The notes: generated from the sequence alone by a model not told the origin. A stretch of DNA of 64,000 nucleotides from Megascapheus bottae (GCA_024803745.1 JANJXV010000100.1:248001-312000), one strand, 5' to 3'. Positions 22,479-35,363 are shown, numbered from the stretch's first letter. Made by a program: numbers and translations.

Positions 22479-25149
22479 AATATACATTTTTATAACTTGC
22501 TTTCTCCATGGATGTAACATGTTTTCATTTGTCATTCATACTTACTCAATAAACACAATGTCTCACATACCTTATATCTGATTATTTACTGAAGTAATCA
22601 ATTGTTATTTGTCAAACCTCTAATAAAATAAATAAAATATTTTGCTGGTTAGTCTCAGCAGTATATAAAAATTTTCATCTCAAAAAATGGCAACTACTCA
22701 GATTCATACTTTTGTTCTAATTGCTTTTAGTATTTTGTCTTCAGTTTTGCTTGTTTGGCTACATGAAATCTCACAAATATTTTGGAATCAGATTTCATGC
22801 AACTTTGACTGTATGCCAAATGAGGTGTTTTATACTCATGTCATGGTTGATGTGGTAGATGAGGATAAAACAAGGCAAACGCTCATCAGTTGTTGTGGTC
22901 TTTCATCTTCTGGAAAAGAGGTAGGAAAGAGGGAAAGTGCTGACCACAAGTCTGACTCATTGTTATGCTGGTAAAATAGCAACACATTCAGAGCCACATG
23001 GTCAGCCACTATAAAACTCCCCTACCTCTTTCCCATTTTCCTACTTCCTCTTAGAAACACAGACCTCTACCTTCATATTTGAAAGTGCCAAGCTCATTCT
23101 ACTCCTGAACATTTTAATTTGTTGTTCCCTTGCAAGATCCTAACTAAATTCACGGAAGAATCTATTCAAATGTACCCCCATAGAAAGCAAAGTACTACCA
23201 TGCTATTCAAAATAGGCTTGTTTGCCTTTTGCCATGTTCTAAATGTTTCTGAGGTTAAATCATACCCTGAAGTAATGAACCAAATCCACCCCAAAAAACA
23301 ATTTTAAATGTCTCTTTTATGAAGAAGACACAGACTCTCTTATATATAGAACCATATCTACGGGTTTTTTTTTATCAAGCAATGTTTCCATTTTCCCTTC
23401 CTCCCTTCCTCTATCCCTTCTTTCTTCCTTCCCTCTTCTAGAATTAGCCTATATATGCACTGTAAAAAAAAGAAAGGGGAGGAATTATCCTTTCCTTTTA
23501 GAACCTTCTAGCTGACAATCTACTCTGAATTTTCAACTCCATTCTGGCTGTCTTCTGTGAATGTCTAATAGGATTCACATAGTAGGCAACTGATTTTAAA
23601 GCTCATATGTATCATTTAAAGAAGAAGTGTACTCCCTTGGCTGAATACTGCCAACATTTCAACATATGTACTCATTTCTACCAAGGACCAATTCCTTCAT
23701 ATAGCTGAAATACATACTCCCTTTGTTGAACAGCATCTGCTTTGAGGTGAACCAAACTTGTCTCCCTAAAGTTCACTGCTTCTGTAGGCTCTCCATTTTC
23801 CACCCAAATGATTTATTTAAAGCATTTCTGTACCTGTCTTGGTTTCTATTGCTGAGGAAAGAAATACTTTAAGCAGTTCTGTACGTTTTTCTTTAGCTTC
23901 CCTGCTGGGAACCATATCTCTTGCTTAGCTATTAGTCTAAATGTTCTTTTGCACAGGCGTTTGTCTTGTAATTTAAATTTAACTTCAAAGGTAAATGAAA
24001 TTATTCAAGTCCAATAGATCCTTACTCTCTTTCCATCAGTATTATAAGTGATTTGCTTCCTAATCACCATTTAAAATAATGTATACATGCCTATTTTTAT
24101 ACTGCTAATATTCATCACTGCTATACGCAGCTGAATAATTATATCTGAAAATCATTGCTGCAAATTGGATGTTTATTTACAGAAACATCTAGCTGATGAT
24201 CACTTGCTGGCAAGGTTGAACATGTTTCAAGTGACTCCAAAGGAGACTTAGCCTTCTTATAAAGAGGAAGTCTGCCCACTGCACAATATACTCATTTGGT
24301 CATTTGTGTTTCTAAGAGCACTAGGAGTCCATCAAAAGCAAGTTTGTCACATTTGAGGTTGAAATTTCATTTATTCACTGCAATAATATTGACTGTAATC
24401 CCCTAATTACATGTCTCAATGAAAGAAGACAGAATGTAGATACTGATCCAGCAGTGACTGTGAATGAAAATATTGCTAATTCCTCTTAGTCACTGGGGTG
24501 GATTTCTTTTTCCCATTTCTTTCAGAATCTTACTTTCCTGTTTCCATAGGCCAATGATAAAACAGAAATTGTTGTGGTATTTTGGAAGGGTAATCTGGGA
24601 ATAAGAACTGTGTTTCAGCATCTGATAGGCTCATTAATAACTAAATCTAGATACATGAAACAGACAAGGAGTTGGGGGCAAAGGACTGTTAGAAGTGGCA
24701 GCAAAATGTAAGAGAGGTTTATCTAGAGGCATAAGGCAGGAAGCAGGACACAATGACCATCTCTTCGAAAGTATTTTCAGTGCTTCTGAGTAATCTGTCC
24801 ATTGTCACACTGTACAGGGATAGCATTTTGGTTGGCCCACAAAGGAAGAGGATCTAGCTGGTCTATCACGAATGACACGTCCACTATTTTCAACACTAAA
24901 CATAGACTTCTAATAGATGTTTTCATCTGAGCATATTCCAAAAGCAAAGTGGTTATTACCAGTTAATCAACTGGTCATTAGAGTAACCAACATATTATGT
25001 GATCAAAAAATTAACACTAAGCATTCATTTTGATTAAGGTTTGCCTTATAGATTAAAACATGGGAGTATAATCAACAAAGCTTTCAAGACTTCTGGCTAA
25101 TAAATAATGTTGTAAAAATCCAAAGTGAACATGAAATTAAAAATAAATT
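22479..25149. other. Unrecognised sequence
   Basis: No gene or confident repeat. 22,687-22,974 is an open frame of 95 codons without a domain. A C/T-rich tract at 23,390-23,445 is low complexity. Confidence 0.5.
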
Positions 25150-25375
25150 CCAGTTGTCAGTGGCTTACACTTATATTCAGTGACTCCGGAGGCTGACATT
25201 TGTAGGACTATGGTTCAAGGCTAGGCAGTTAGAAGAGTTCACTAGACTCCATCTTAAAAAACAAAACAAAACATTGAAAAAAATATCCCAGGTTGGATGT
25301 AGGGCTTACATGGCAGAGCTCCAGCCTCAAAAGGTATGGCCCTAACTTTAAACTACAGTACTTAAAAGAAGATCA
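25150..25375 (+). mobile_element. Dimeric SINE (B1/7SL-like plus ID-like)
   Basis: Forward: 'tcagtggcttacacttatat', 'gactccggaggctgac', 'ggttcaaggctaggcag', an A-rich linker at 25,255-25,280, then an ID-like unit ('gtagggcttacatggcagag'). Old and diverged, of the B1-dID kind. Confidence 0.6.
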
Positions 25376-25479
25376 GACTACTTATGAATGAACAGTACAA
25401 TTCTTACTTAAACAAAAGCATTATAAAAAGTTCCATATGTAGACATATTGTATTTATTCACTTGCTTGTTTCATTTTGG

Positions 25480-25600
25480 TTTTTGTGACAAAATAGGTCT
25501 CACTATATAGCCCAGATTTATTTGAAATTCACTATGTAGTATAGATTGGTCTCAAATTTGATCTCATACTTGGATGTGTTGAACATGGGAAAATTGAAGT
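25480..25600 (-). mobile_element. B1-like SINE
   Basis: Complement of B1: 'aaaataggtctcactatatag', 'cccagatttatttgaaattc', 'ggtctcaaatttgatctc' correspond to the B1 order 'gagacagggtttctctgtgtag ... tggcctcgaactc'. Confidence 0.6.
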
Positions 25601-26159
25601 TAATTATTTTATTTTGTTTTGTTTTGTTTTGCAAACCACAGCAATGTTTTTAAAAGAATGACCTAGAGGCTGTGTGTATCTTAAACACATGGAGACCTTG
25701 GAGCCTGACTCTGTGGCCTTAGGTCTGAAGGTATGAGTCAGGTTTGGAGCTAGAATTGCAATATATTTTTAGAACATAAGTATCCCATGTGCATCTAGGG
25801 TGTGTGCTTGACACACCACAGTATTTGAGACGCTGACTAAGTCCAATAATTAGTCCACAGATTGAGAAAGCTCCACCCAGGGAATGCAAACGTTGTTTAT
25901 AAAGCATTTACATCGACATGCTTAGTGTTAAGAAAATTATTTCTTCCTGGAAAATTCTATTATCTGTCAGTCTTCCATAACACATCCCTTTAAAAAATTG
26001 TGCTTTTTCACACTTTGTAAAGAAGAACACAGTCTCTCTGATAATAAATTTTACAACGTTGCATTGCCCTTAGGTATAAATCATCCAGGCACTGAACAAA
26101 GGGACAATGCCAGAGTTCAGAATTGGAGATGAGAACTTATACAAAGGTAGAAACTTGAG

Positions 26160-26165
<6 letters not shown>

Positions 26166-26223
<58 letters not shown>
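26166..26223 (+). repeat. (GA)n microsatellite
   Basis: Uninterrupted GA dinucleotide run of 58 bp. It creates a spurious Arg-Glu repeat frame. Confidence 0.98.
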
Positions 26224-26224
<1 letters not shown>

Positions 26225-26468
26225 CTTCAATGTTGACAATGACTTTCAAATCTGAATCCCCGTCATTATTAGATTATGATTTCATTTCTTTGCCATGTGT
26301 TGGTATTTGTATTTTGTCCACAAATGTCCTTCATTTGTTTGTTAGCGTGAACAAATCTGAATAGCATCTCACACTTGTCTCAAGTGACTTCATGCCTAAA
26401 TAAATGCCACATAAACAAGAGAAAAGCTTCTTAAAACTATCAAGAAAGAATTTCTTGAAGTTACATAG

Positions 26469-26562
26469 AGTTTTCTGCCCAAGCTGGCTCTGAACCACAA
26501 TCCTCAAATTTCAGCCTCCTGAGTAGCTAGGATTATAAGTGTGAGCTATTGGCATTTAGCTC
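26469..26562 (-). mobile_element. 7SL-like SINE fragment
   Basis: 'ctggctctgaaccacaatcc', 'tttcagcctcctgagtagct', 'aggattataagtgtgagc': promoter half of the chimeric SINE in complement. Confidence 0.75.
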
Positions 26563-26609
26563 AAGGAAGAATTTCTTTAAAGTCTCCAAACTACTTCTAG
26601 AACCCCAAA

Positions 26610-26735
26610 GCAGTCACTCACATCTCATCAGCCTCATTAAATAGGATGGTGAAGTATCTATTTCAATGTATCTCTCTTTATAAATGAGGAAACGGAACCT
26701 TTTGAGGCAATTCAGTAACAATCCCAGACAAACAA
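26610..26735 (+). mobile_element. Probable MIR fragment
   Basis: 'tataaatgaggaaacggaacc' followed by 'gaggcaattcagtaacaatcc' matches the MIR 'acagatgaggaaactgaggc ... taagtaacttgcccaag' region. Confidence 0.5.
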
Positions 26736-28109
26736 CCCTGCAGGTCTAGATGAAAGGAAAGTATCTGAGCCATCACATAGAATAGTTTCCAAATGGAACT
26801 CGCTGCTCAGTAGTCTGCTATTATTCTGATTCATATTCAACAGTGGATGACTTAAACTTCAGAATTTTTCAAAAATATAATTGCTGTTTCAGCAATTTAG
26901 TTACCTAATTATTTGCTTGTATTCATTTTCAAGACAGGATTCACACACCTTGTGAATATCAAATCAGGTTGCCATAGTAACAGGGTCTGTTCTCAACCAA
27001 CTGCACTCTTAGCTAACTTATTTGATAATCATGGCTTTCTTACTAAAGCTGAGTGTTATTAAAGATTATTATGGACTTTTATGTGTATTTTATTTTTGTC
27101 AAATATTAATTTCATAGGCTCTTCTTACATTATCCTCCAAATACTGTTCATTAGGAAAATGTTAAAAGACCTAAATTTGGTTTTGCTGACATGAGCCATT
27201 TTGTGTTTAAATCTGTTTGTCTAGGCAATGTGAAGAAAATGTCTAAGAAGAATTTAAATAAATTTTGAGAGATTGGGGAGAATGATCCTTCTCAACACAA
27301 TAAATGACATGCGCACGTGTTCACCTGTGGGTGTGTTCTTAGTAGTGTCTGGAGAATGAAAAGGCCAACAGGGACACAGGATACCGCAATGCTGACTGAC
27401 CTTACAGATTTTGGAAAATCGAGCCTTTTAAGGACCAGTCAAAAAATTCTAAAAACTATATTTTGTCGGGTTCCTTGAAGGGAAATGTTACAATTTTCCT
27501 TCTTGAACAAAAGCCATATTGCCTGGATTAACACAGAAGCCATGTTCAAAAGTCTTTCAGGAGTCTGTATTTTAATACCACAAGAAAGCTATGAAAATAC
27601 ATTCCCATCCTGCATTAAACATAAGATTTCACTCAACATATTTTCAAGCATGTTGTTATTTTACTTTTGAAATTACTTAGTGCTGAGAAATTCATTTCAC
27701 TTACGGTTGGCTGAATTTTTAAGCAATTATTTAACAAGCCTAGAAAATCTTTTACTGTGAGAAATTGAACCTGCAAATTGCTTTCAAAATGTACTGAGAA
27801 ATTTATAAATATTAACCATGGCAGCTAACAAGGTTGACACAATAATATGTTTATTTAAACATCTAGTCATTTTTATTTCTTAAATATCAAGTCAGTGACT
27901 TATGTTTGTTTTTTCCAGATCTCTCATATTCCCTCAACCTTTGAAAAGTATTTAGATAACGGAGCTCTCTGTTTAGTGACTTAAGATGAAAGCTATCCAG
28001 TGCCTGGTTAGATATTGCATTTTAGTACCTACTTGATGGCAACAATAAACAAATATTTATTTTTAGAGCTATCTCAAATGTGTCACAAAGGTGCAAGTGG
28101 AATGTAAGA
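26736..28109. other. Unrecognised sequence
   Basis: No gene or confident repeat seen. Confidence 0.5.
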
Positions 28110-28490
28110 TTTTTTTTGGTAGCACTGGGATTTGAACTCAGGGTCTTGCATTTACAAGACAGGTGCTCTCGGAGTTATGTCTTCAGTCCTTTTTGCACTA
28201 GTTACTTTGCACATAGGGTCTTACTTCCAGTGTTATAATTTCTGAGAAGACAGACACACAACCCCACCCAGTGAAATGGCATTTCATTGTCTTTTTCTCA
28301 CTGGGCTGGCCTGGACACTTGATCCTCCCAGACTCAGCCTCCCACATAGCTAGGGAGGTTGGCCCATGCCACTGCACTGAGTTTGTTTAGGAGGGGTCTT
28401 GCCTGTATGTCTAAGCTGTCCCTGAACCATGATCCTCGTTATCCTAGCCTACCAAGAAGCTAGGATTTCCAGTGTGGACTACTAGTACAG
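28110..28490 (-). mobile_element. Composite of old SINE relics
   Basis: Begins with 'ggtagcactgggatttgaac', a tRNA-like unit in complement, followed by B1/7SL-like complement pieces at 28,305-28,370 ('cctcccagactcagcctccc') and again at 28,400-28,485 ('accatgatcctcgttatcc', 'agctaggatttccagtg'). At least two elements are joined. Confidence 0.55.
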
Positions 28491-28739
28491 AATTACAATT
28501 CACTGTTTTCCTTAAGCAATTGAAGAATAAAATGCCACCGTGATGCCCAACCATGACTGGCTCCTTGGACAGTATTAACTACAAGGTACGGTGTACTCAC
28601 ATGCAACCTCAATTCAATGTGAATATCAGAAAATTAATATGAATATTTTAAAACCTAATCAATCCTCAGTTACGTTCAAGTGCTGCCAGTGTCCCAATAA
28701 TGTCATGGTATCACTAATGACTGATACAGTGGCTGCTAA

Positions 28740-28769
28740 AAGGCACAATATTAAAATTTATTGTGCCTT
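28740..28769. other. Short perfect hairpin
   Basis: Arms 'aaggcacaata' and 'tattgtgcctt' (11 bp each) separated by 8 bases. It sits about 30 bp before the (GACA)n tract. Confidence 0.8.
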
Positions 28770-28797
28770 GTCTTAGGAAGAAAAATGAAAAAGAGGC

Positions 28798-28798
<1 letters not shown>

Positions 28799-28854
<56 letters not shown>
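28799..28854 (+). repeat. (GACA)n microsatellite
   Basis: Tetranucleotide run of about 56 bp, continuing into purine-rich sequence to about 28,925. It creates spurious Cys-Leu-Ser-Val repeat frames on the minus strand. Confidence 0.97.
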
Positions 28855-30119
28855 GAGGATAGCAAGAGGGGGAAGAAGGAAAGTGACAGTGAAGGAAGGG
28901 ACATGGAAGACAGGGAAGGAGAGGGGTGCCATTTCCTAGAAAAGTCTGGTGCATATGCATTCTGATATTAATGACAAGAAAAATAGGCAAAGGTATGTGG
29001 TCCTCCTGAGCTCTTCTTGTGCCCAGCTTGCATATTACTGATGCTTGTGCCATATGGAATATCATATAGCTCAGGCAATGTTACACGATACTCAAATCCA
29101 ACGTTTTTTTCACAGTCATGTGTATTTATCTCTGTGTGTGTAACTCAAAGAACATGGCATGTGGAGGAAAATGGGTTCTGGCCTCAGAAAGAATTTAACT
29201 CAGTGACAATTGTGCCACTAGGTTTGGTCTGGCCCTTACATTAGGAACAGCCTCTTCTAAATCCTCCGCCTAAGACTGGAGCTGGGGAATGCCACCATTT
29301 CCCAGAATTTCACAGCTGGCTCTGTCAGTTCCACTGTATGTCACTGGCTGCCAAAAATAAGTTTCGTGCTTTTCTTGTCTGCAGTTGTTCTGCTCCATCT
29401 GTCTTCAGAACAGCTCTCCTGAGGCTCTGAAACTATCCATTTTCTGTATATGTTCGCTCCAAAGATCACTGCTAGAGTGGCTCTTCACATCCGTGGGCTG
29501 GCTATGGTCCAGACTTCCAACAACTCATCTTTCTGTGTCTTCAACAACTAGAAACTCCTGTCTGTGATAGAAATGAGGCTGCTCCAAGGAGCCAGCTCCA
29601 ATTCAAGGCCCACAAGGCTTCAGGTAACATGGCTCCACATCCCAGACCTGGGGAGAGCCCTTCCTGAAACTCACCCCTTTCGTTTCCTTCACAGGTCATT
29701 ACAGATTCTCCGTCACCTTTAATAAGATTCCTGCACAAAACATAAATGTCTCTGGACTGACGTTTAAAACCCTTTAAAAGTTGACTTTCACTGATAATTT
29801 ACACTGTATCTTTAGTCTCAATCCACTTGGTTCAAGGCAAGAGGGTACTTCAGTTCCTGTCTCTGCCTTGGAACTGTGTTCACCTCCTGATTGCCAGTTT
29901 GACACGGTGACCAAGGTGGTTCTTTGTATGAAATCCCTCCACAGAAAGCTTCTAATCACTTCTTCTGTTACTCGGGGAAAGAAAAATAAATCGATAGAGC
30001 CCTTTTTTTTTGGCTCACAGGGCCCTCCTTATTCTCTACTCTCTCCCATTCTTTCCAACCTATTTCATAAAGCCTGACAAGTACATGTCCATTTCTGGAT
30101 CTGTTCTTTTACTCTCCTT
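28855..30119. other. Unrecognised sequence
   Basis: Slightly GC-richer than its surroundings (29,250-29,950). Several short frames on both strands, none with a recognisable domain. Confidence 0.45.
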
Positions 30120-30430
30120 TCTGACTGGATCCTTCGTTTCCTTCTTATAACCCTTGGCATCTAATGCAGGCACCCTTGCACCTCCTCCCTGTCACGCTCC
30201 GATGTGGTTGCATGCACAACTGCATTTTGCAGTCCTTTTGTGCCTCATAAACTGGGAACTCCATCTTATACAATATACATTTTCTTTTCTTTTTTCCCCA
30301 CACTCAGTAACTTTGTATTTAAAATGGAGAATTTTGATACTGGAGACAGTGTCTTACTTATTTCTATACTTCTGTCTCTACCATGCACCATTCTGCATGG
30401 CATATAATATGATCTGGATGTAATTTTGTA
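30120..30430 (+). mobile_element. Possible L2 fragment
   Basis: 'ataaactgggaactccatc' and the end 'accattctgcatggcatata' are reminiscent of the L2 3' end ('tagaatgtaagctccat ... cagtgcctggcacata'). Diverged; weak support. Confidence 0.35.
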
Positions 30431-31469
30431 GAATAATTAAGCCAGTGAATGTCAAATGTCATCACCTGCTGTGCATTTCTGTTGGCTTCCTACCTTCAGT
30501 GCATTATTCTCTTGCTCCTTTTCACATTTTTAGTCTGACCTTTCCTTCCAGTTGAGCTCAAATCCTGTATTAGTATTATTTGTAAAACGGCTCGTCGTGA
30601 ATACTTCTTGCTTCTGGCTCTTACGTGATAGATTTGGATAGCAAATATATTGATCAATTTATGAAACACATATTTTCATAGAAAAAAAGTCTACCTTTGG
30701 TTAAGGTAAGTACATTATTTCACTTTAGTATCCTCAATTTCTTCGTCTTTAAAGCAGATGATAATTTATTGAATCTGGAAAAGTGAACATTACTTTCACC
30801 TGAATTTGTGATATCTTTTCCAATTAGTGCTTAGGATATACGTAATCACCATATATTCTGTTTCTGAACGGATAAAAATTTGTTTCCTCTCAAATATAAA
30901 TAAGTTTGATCCATTAAGTCTCAATAAGTTGAAACATCAAACATCCTGGATTTAAAATAACCTGGCATTATTCAGAGTCATTATTTGAGAGGAAATTGAC
31001 CCAAAGTACCAAAGGAAAGACTTATATCAAATGTGGAATTTCAAAGCCTACGGGAAGGGAAGATAGTGGAGAAGGTAAAGAAACCATGTCAATCTCAAAT
31101 GTTTTGATTATTGGAGGCAACGTGTAGATAAAATCAGTTACCATAGAATGAAAACCAGAAGACAGGCAGAAGTATGGATAAACAAAACTCTACACCCTGT
31201 AAATACAATAGTTGCCACCAAACACTGCCTGACAGTGACCTAGAAAACAGGCCACATATAAGGGACGTTTCAATGATTTGAAATCAACCAAAAATCTATG
31301 TCAAAAATCCAATTTGAAATTTGAAAAGAAGAATGGGAAAAAGAAGTGTGTGTGTGGAGGGAGGTGGTGAGGTCTAGTGCACTAGCTACATGGCTCTTCT
31401 CCAAAGAACCCTTAAAAACACTCATCGCGTACATGCAGAACAAAGGATTTTTCCATATAAGAGAACTTC
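30431..31469. other. Unrecognised sequence
   Basis: No gene or confident repeat seen. Confidence 0.5.
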
Positions 31470-31499
31470 GTTACTAATACAGCCAGCTAGACAAAGGTA

Positions 31500-31655
31500 C
31501 TTCCTAAGCTAACAACAATCTCCGTTGCTTTTTGAGTTTGTTGTTGTGGATTTCTTTAGGTAGTTGGCTCGTGGGACTCCCTGGTTCTCTCTTTTTGTCA
31601 GAGAGAGCTAGGCAGCGTCCCTATTGTCTTGGCGCCATCTTCCTTCCCCCCGCAT
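31500..31655 (-). mobile_element. Probable L1 5' UTR fragment
   Basis: On the minus strand it begins with a G-rich start, then 'gaagatggcgccaagacaat', like the L1 5' start with its YY1-type 'AAGATGGC' site near position 10-20 of the element. It is locally GC/CpG-richer than its surroundings. No ORF1 or ORF2 sequence follows. A non-L1 promoter fragment is the alternative. Confidence 0.45.
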
Positions 31656-32969
31656 TAGCGTTTATAAGTTAATTATTATGGTCCTCTAAACTGTCAAGAT
31701 GGAAATCTGAAATAGAGCCAGGAAAGGTTTATCCATGAGCCAAATCTAGCTTGTTAGAGCTTTGGTTAAACCAACAATTGAATCTCATTAGAAGAAAGAC
31801 ACATTCTTGTATTTTATGTAACTTCTTTTGTGCTATCAGGACAGGAAATGCCATCTTAGAGCCTCAATACATGTCATTTTGCCTTACAGAAAGCATTGTT
31901 CCTTCTTAGATGAGACTATAGTGCTTCAATTCAACATTTTTAATCAATAAAGCCTATGGATCTTACTTCTGACATAAATCAACTAATCTTGATTTCCCTT
32001 TTTTATTTATCAGCTCCACTACTACTCTAATTTAGTTACTAGATATTTGTATGTGCAAGGTTTTCTTATCCAGTGTCCTACAGTCTCATTATAATCAGTT
32101 CTATTCCAGTATTCATGACATGAATAGGTACAGATATACAATGCCCACCCCTCTTTCTAAGAGTTCAAGAAGGCTGGCTAATGTCATTAGTGTCTTCATA
32201 GTCTGAAATTTAAGTTAGCCTTAATCAAAGTTCCACGTGTATTCAGGGCACTCTATAGTCCACCTGTGCATATCACAGACAGAGATATTTATACATTATG
32301 TGTGGTCATAACAAATATTTTTGATAGAAATATTATCCAGACTTTAAGGTAGCTGCAATGGGATGAGAAAGTTACTACATAAATAATCTTAGTAAATGAT
32401 AGTTCAATAGGATTGTCTGCTAGTGACTCAGCAAATTAGTTTGTAGCATGTATGGCTGATATGATAAATGCTGTCGAAGATGATTGCATACATTTTATAT
32501 TCTATGGTGATCATGTACCTAGAACAGACCTCATATACATTGTCATTCAGGACACACTGGGTATGACAGGGTGTGAGTAAATAGAACCTTCCTTCTACAG
32601 AGGAACAAGATATCAAGGTGTACCCTACAGGTCGTGCAATCATTCGTTTACATAACATTTTAAAATAGTCATTTATTAAGTGGATTTACAGCAATTAGTT
32701 TAGATGCTACGGACTATCTAATCTACCACCACTATTTAGCTTTGGAAGAACAGCAACAAAACAATTATCAATAACATCCAAACTAAGGTTGTGATTGTTT
32801 TCCAATAGATAAGAAGTCAGATCCGACCTTCAGGTTATATTTTACTAAATTATATTTTAACAGTGTATGAATGGCTATTCTACTTATTTACAAGTCAGAT
32901 CCTTCTCTGTAGATATCAGTTTATGATATTTGTATGTAACCTAAGTACATTCTACCATGTTATCTATCT
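31656..32969. other. Unrecognised AT-rich sequence
   Basis: No gene or confident repeat seen. Confidence 0.5.
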
Positions 32970-35135
32970 AGTTCATTAGCTCATTTTAAATTAAAAATAA
33001 TTAATGTGTTTAGCTCTCTAAATTGTTTATATGTTCTGTATAGTCATCACTTATCAGGTAAGTAGTTTGCAAATACATATCCTCATTCTGTAGATCATTG
33101 TTTATTCCTTTAGATAATTTCCTTTGCTGTGCAAAAGATTCTTAGTATGTTGTTGTTACCTATGACCCTGAAATGCTATCTAAAAAGTCATTGGTAACAT
33201 CACTATTTTAAACAATGCTGTTGTGTTTTCTCACATCGTTTGATGATCTCAGGATTTGCATTTAGGCCTTTGATCCATTTTGGTTGACTTCTGTGTGGAT
33301 AAGCGGTGGGATCTGGCTGCATTATTCTTCATGTGTGTATAAGTGATCTTAGCATCATTTGGTGTAAGACTGTCTTTCCTTTACATTCTTTTTTTTTAAA
33401 AAATTAATTTTATCATCCAGGTGAAGTAAGGGGGGTTTATAGCTTCATACATAAGACAATGAGTATATTTCTGGTTGAACATTGTTACCTCCTCCTTCGT
33501 ATTTCTCCCACATTACTTCTCCTCAGCCTCCCTCCAAGTTGTAAAGCTCATTTCCAGCATATTTTGGATATGGTTGTTGCACTGCCTTGCCATTTGTCCT
33601 TTGTCTTGTCATTTTCTTGTGCTCTTTCCCTTCCCCAATTCAGATAAACATATACATAAGACCCAGGGACTAAAACCAAATACGGTAACAACCGGGGATA
33701 AAACAAATGAAATAAATGAAGTAACTTCACACAGTACCTCAAAACAACAACAAAAACCTCTCGTTTCCATATCTTGGGGTTCATTTTGCTTAGCCTCATC
33801 TTACATGGCCATGTATACATAGCTATTGAGCTATCCTCTTCTAGGACTATCCTAGACATATACTAATTATTACAAATGAGCGAAACCATGGAGTCTATGT
33901 TCCTTTGGGTCTGGCTTATTTCACTTAATATAATGTTTTTCCAAGTCTTTCTATTTCCTTATGAATGGGGCTATGTTGCTCTTTCTGATGGAAAAATTGA
34001 ATTCCACTGTGCACGTACACCATATTTTCTTGATCTATTCTTCTACTCAGGGGCATTTGGGTTGGTTCCATATCTTAGCTATGGTAAATAACGCAGTAAT
34101 GAGCATAGTTGTGCTGATAGTGTGGCCTTGTTTGTGGTCTTTTGGGTAAATGCCCACGAGTGGGATTGCTGAATCATAGGGAATTTCTATGTTTAGTCTT
34201 TTGAGGAAACTCCACACTGCTTTCCAGAGTGGCTGAATACTGTTGGTGGCAGTAAACTTGTTCAATCACTATACGTTCTTATAACTATAAAAACCCAGTC
34301 TGCTGTATGAAAGTGGATTAATTTCTGTTTTTTATTCTATTCCACTAACCTATGTGTCCACTTTTTGCTAGTATCATGATGTTTCATGACTACAGCTTTT
34401 AGTATGAAATACAGTTGTGATACCACCAGATTTAGCCACTTCCTTCTCCTCTTCTTTCTCTTTTCATCTTCTTTGTCCTTCTTTTCCTTTTCCCAGGATC
34501 ACTATGGCTTTTCTGAGTTTTTATGCTTCTGTATGAATTTAAAGATTGCTTTCTATTTAGTTGAAAAAATGATTCAAAAACAGCACTCTAGTTAGAGATT
34601 CTTGTAAGTAGCATGGTCATTTTAAACATATTAATTATTCTAATGCACACACATAGGGTGTATTTTCATTTTTATGTCCTCCAGAGATCTTGTCATCAGT
34701 GTTTTATAATTTGCATCTTCATTTCCTTGGGTTAATTTAATCCTGATTATTTTAATTTTATGGCTATTATGAATGGGATCATTTTGATGCCTTTTCAGTA
34801 AATTCATTATAAATGTTTAAAATGTAAGTCTTTTGTGTACTGATTTGGCATCCTGCTACTGCACTGAATTCATTAATCTATGCCAAGAGTTTTTTGATGA
34901 AGTATTTAGGTTTTTCTATGTATAAAACCTTGTCAATTTCAAACAAGGATAATTCAATTCATTCTTCCCTATCTGTATGCACAAGTTTCTCCTTTTTTTG
35001 CCTGCATACTCTAGATAACACTTTGGTGCAATGTTAGTAAATGTGATAGAAAGTCTTGTTCATGAGTTCAGAAGAAATAGATGAGATTTTTTTCCCCAGC
35101 TCAGTATGGTATTAGCAATGAGTTTTTCATAGGCA
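32970..35135 (-). mobile_element. Old L1 ORF2 fragment, split by a younger L1
   Basis: Complement of L1 ORF2 in two blocks, 32,970-33,380 and 34,281-35,135. Block one includes 'gcaaatacatatcctcattc' and 'ttgctgtgcaaaagattc'. Block two resumes with 'ctattccactaacctatgtg' and 'agtatcatgatgtttcatg', ending near 'ggtattagcaatgag'. The order is that of an antisense L1, so the two blocks were once continuous. Its 3' UTR is missing. Confidence 0.85.
33391..34269 (-). mobile_element. Younger 5'-truncated L1 inserted in old L1
   Basis: The minus-strand element ends in poly(A) (T run at 33,391). It contains the 3' UTR and the ORF2 C-terminal end: the open frame 34,047-34,265 has the conserved L1 segments 'GIYPKD' and 'ALFTIAKIWNQPKCP'. 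Flanking 'ttacattctt' (33,381-33,390) and 'atacgttctt' (34,271-34,280) fit a target-site duplication. Dead: no reverse transcriptase core is present. Confidence 0.9.
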
Positions 35136-35157
35136 GTATTTAGTAGTTTTTTATGTT

Positions 35158-35363
35158 CCAGGACTAGGTCTTGAACTCAAGGCCTGGGCACTGCTCCCGG
35201 ACGTTCCTGCTCAAGGCTGATGCGCTATCACTTGAGCCACACATCAACATCAGCTTTTTGGAGGTGTCATTTTCACTTTCTTGATTCTTGCTTCACCACA
35301 ATGCTATCTGTGTAGCTGACATAATTTCCAATCTGAGTTTCTCAAGTAGCTTTCCCAGGGGCA
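35158..35363 (-). mobile_element. 7SL-like/Geo chimeric SINE
   Basis: Complement: 'aggtcttgaactcaaggcc', 'gctatcacttgagccacac', 'cttcaccacaatgctatctg', 'agtttctcaagtagct'. Possible short flanking repeat 'ttttttatg'. Confidence 0.7.

Noticed and set aside
26107..26364. Open frame with a long Arg-Glu repeat
   Set aside because: The repeat is the (GA)n microsatellite; there is no protein outside it. The same holds for the frame at 37,694-37,891.
28799..28854. Regularly spaced short repeat as a CRISPR-like array
   Set aside because: Simple tetranucleotide microsatellite without spacers, in a mammalian genome.
28714..29065. Minus-strand frames with repeated Cys-Leu-Ser-Val
   Set aside because: Translation of the (GACA)n tract in two frames, not a cysteine-rich protein.
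34047..34265. Open frame with clear protein similarity
   Set aside because: It is the C-terminal end of L1 ORF2 in a truncated element, not a host gene.
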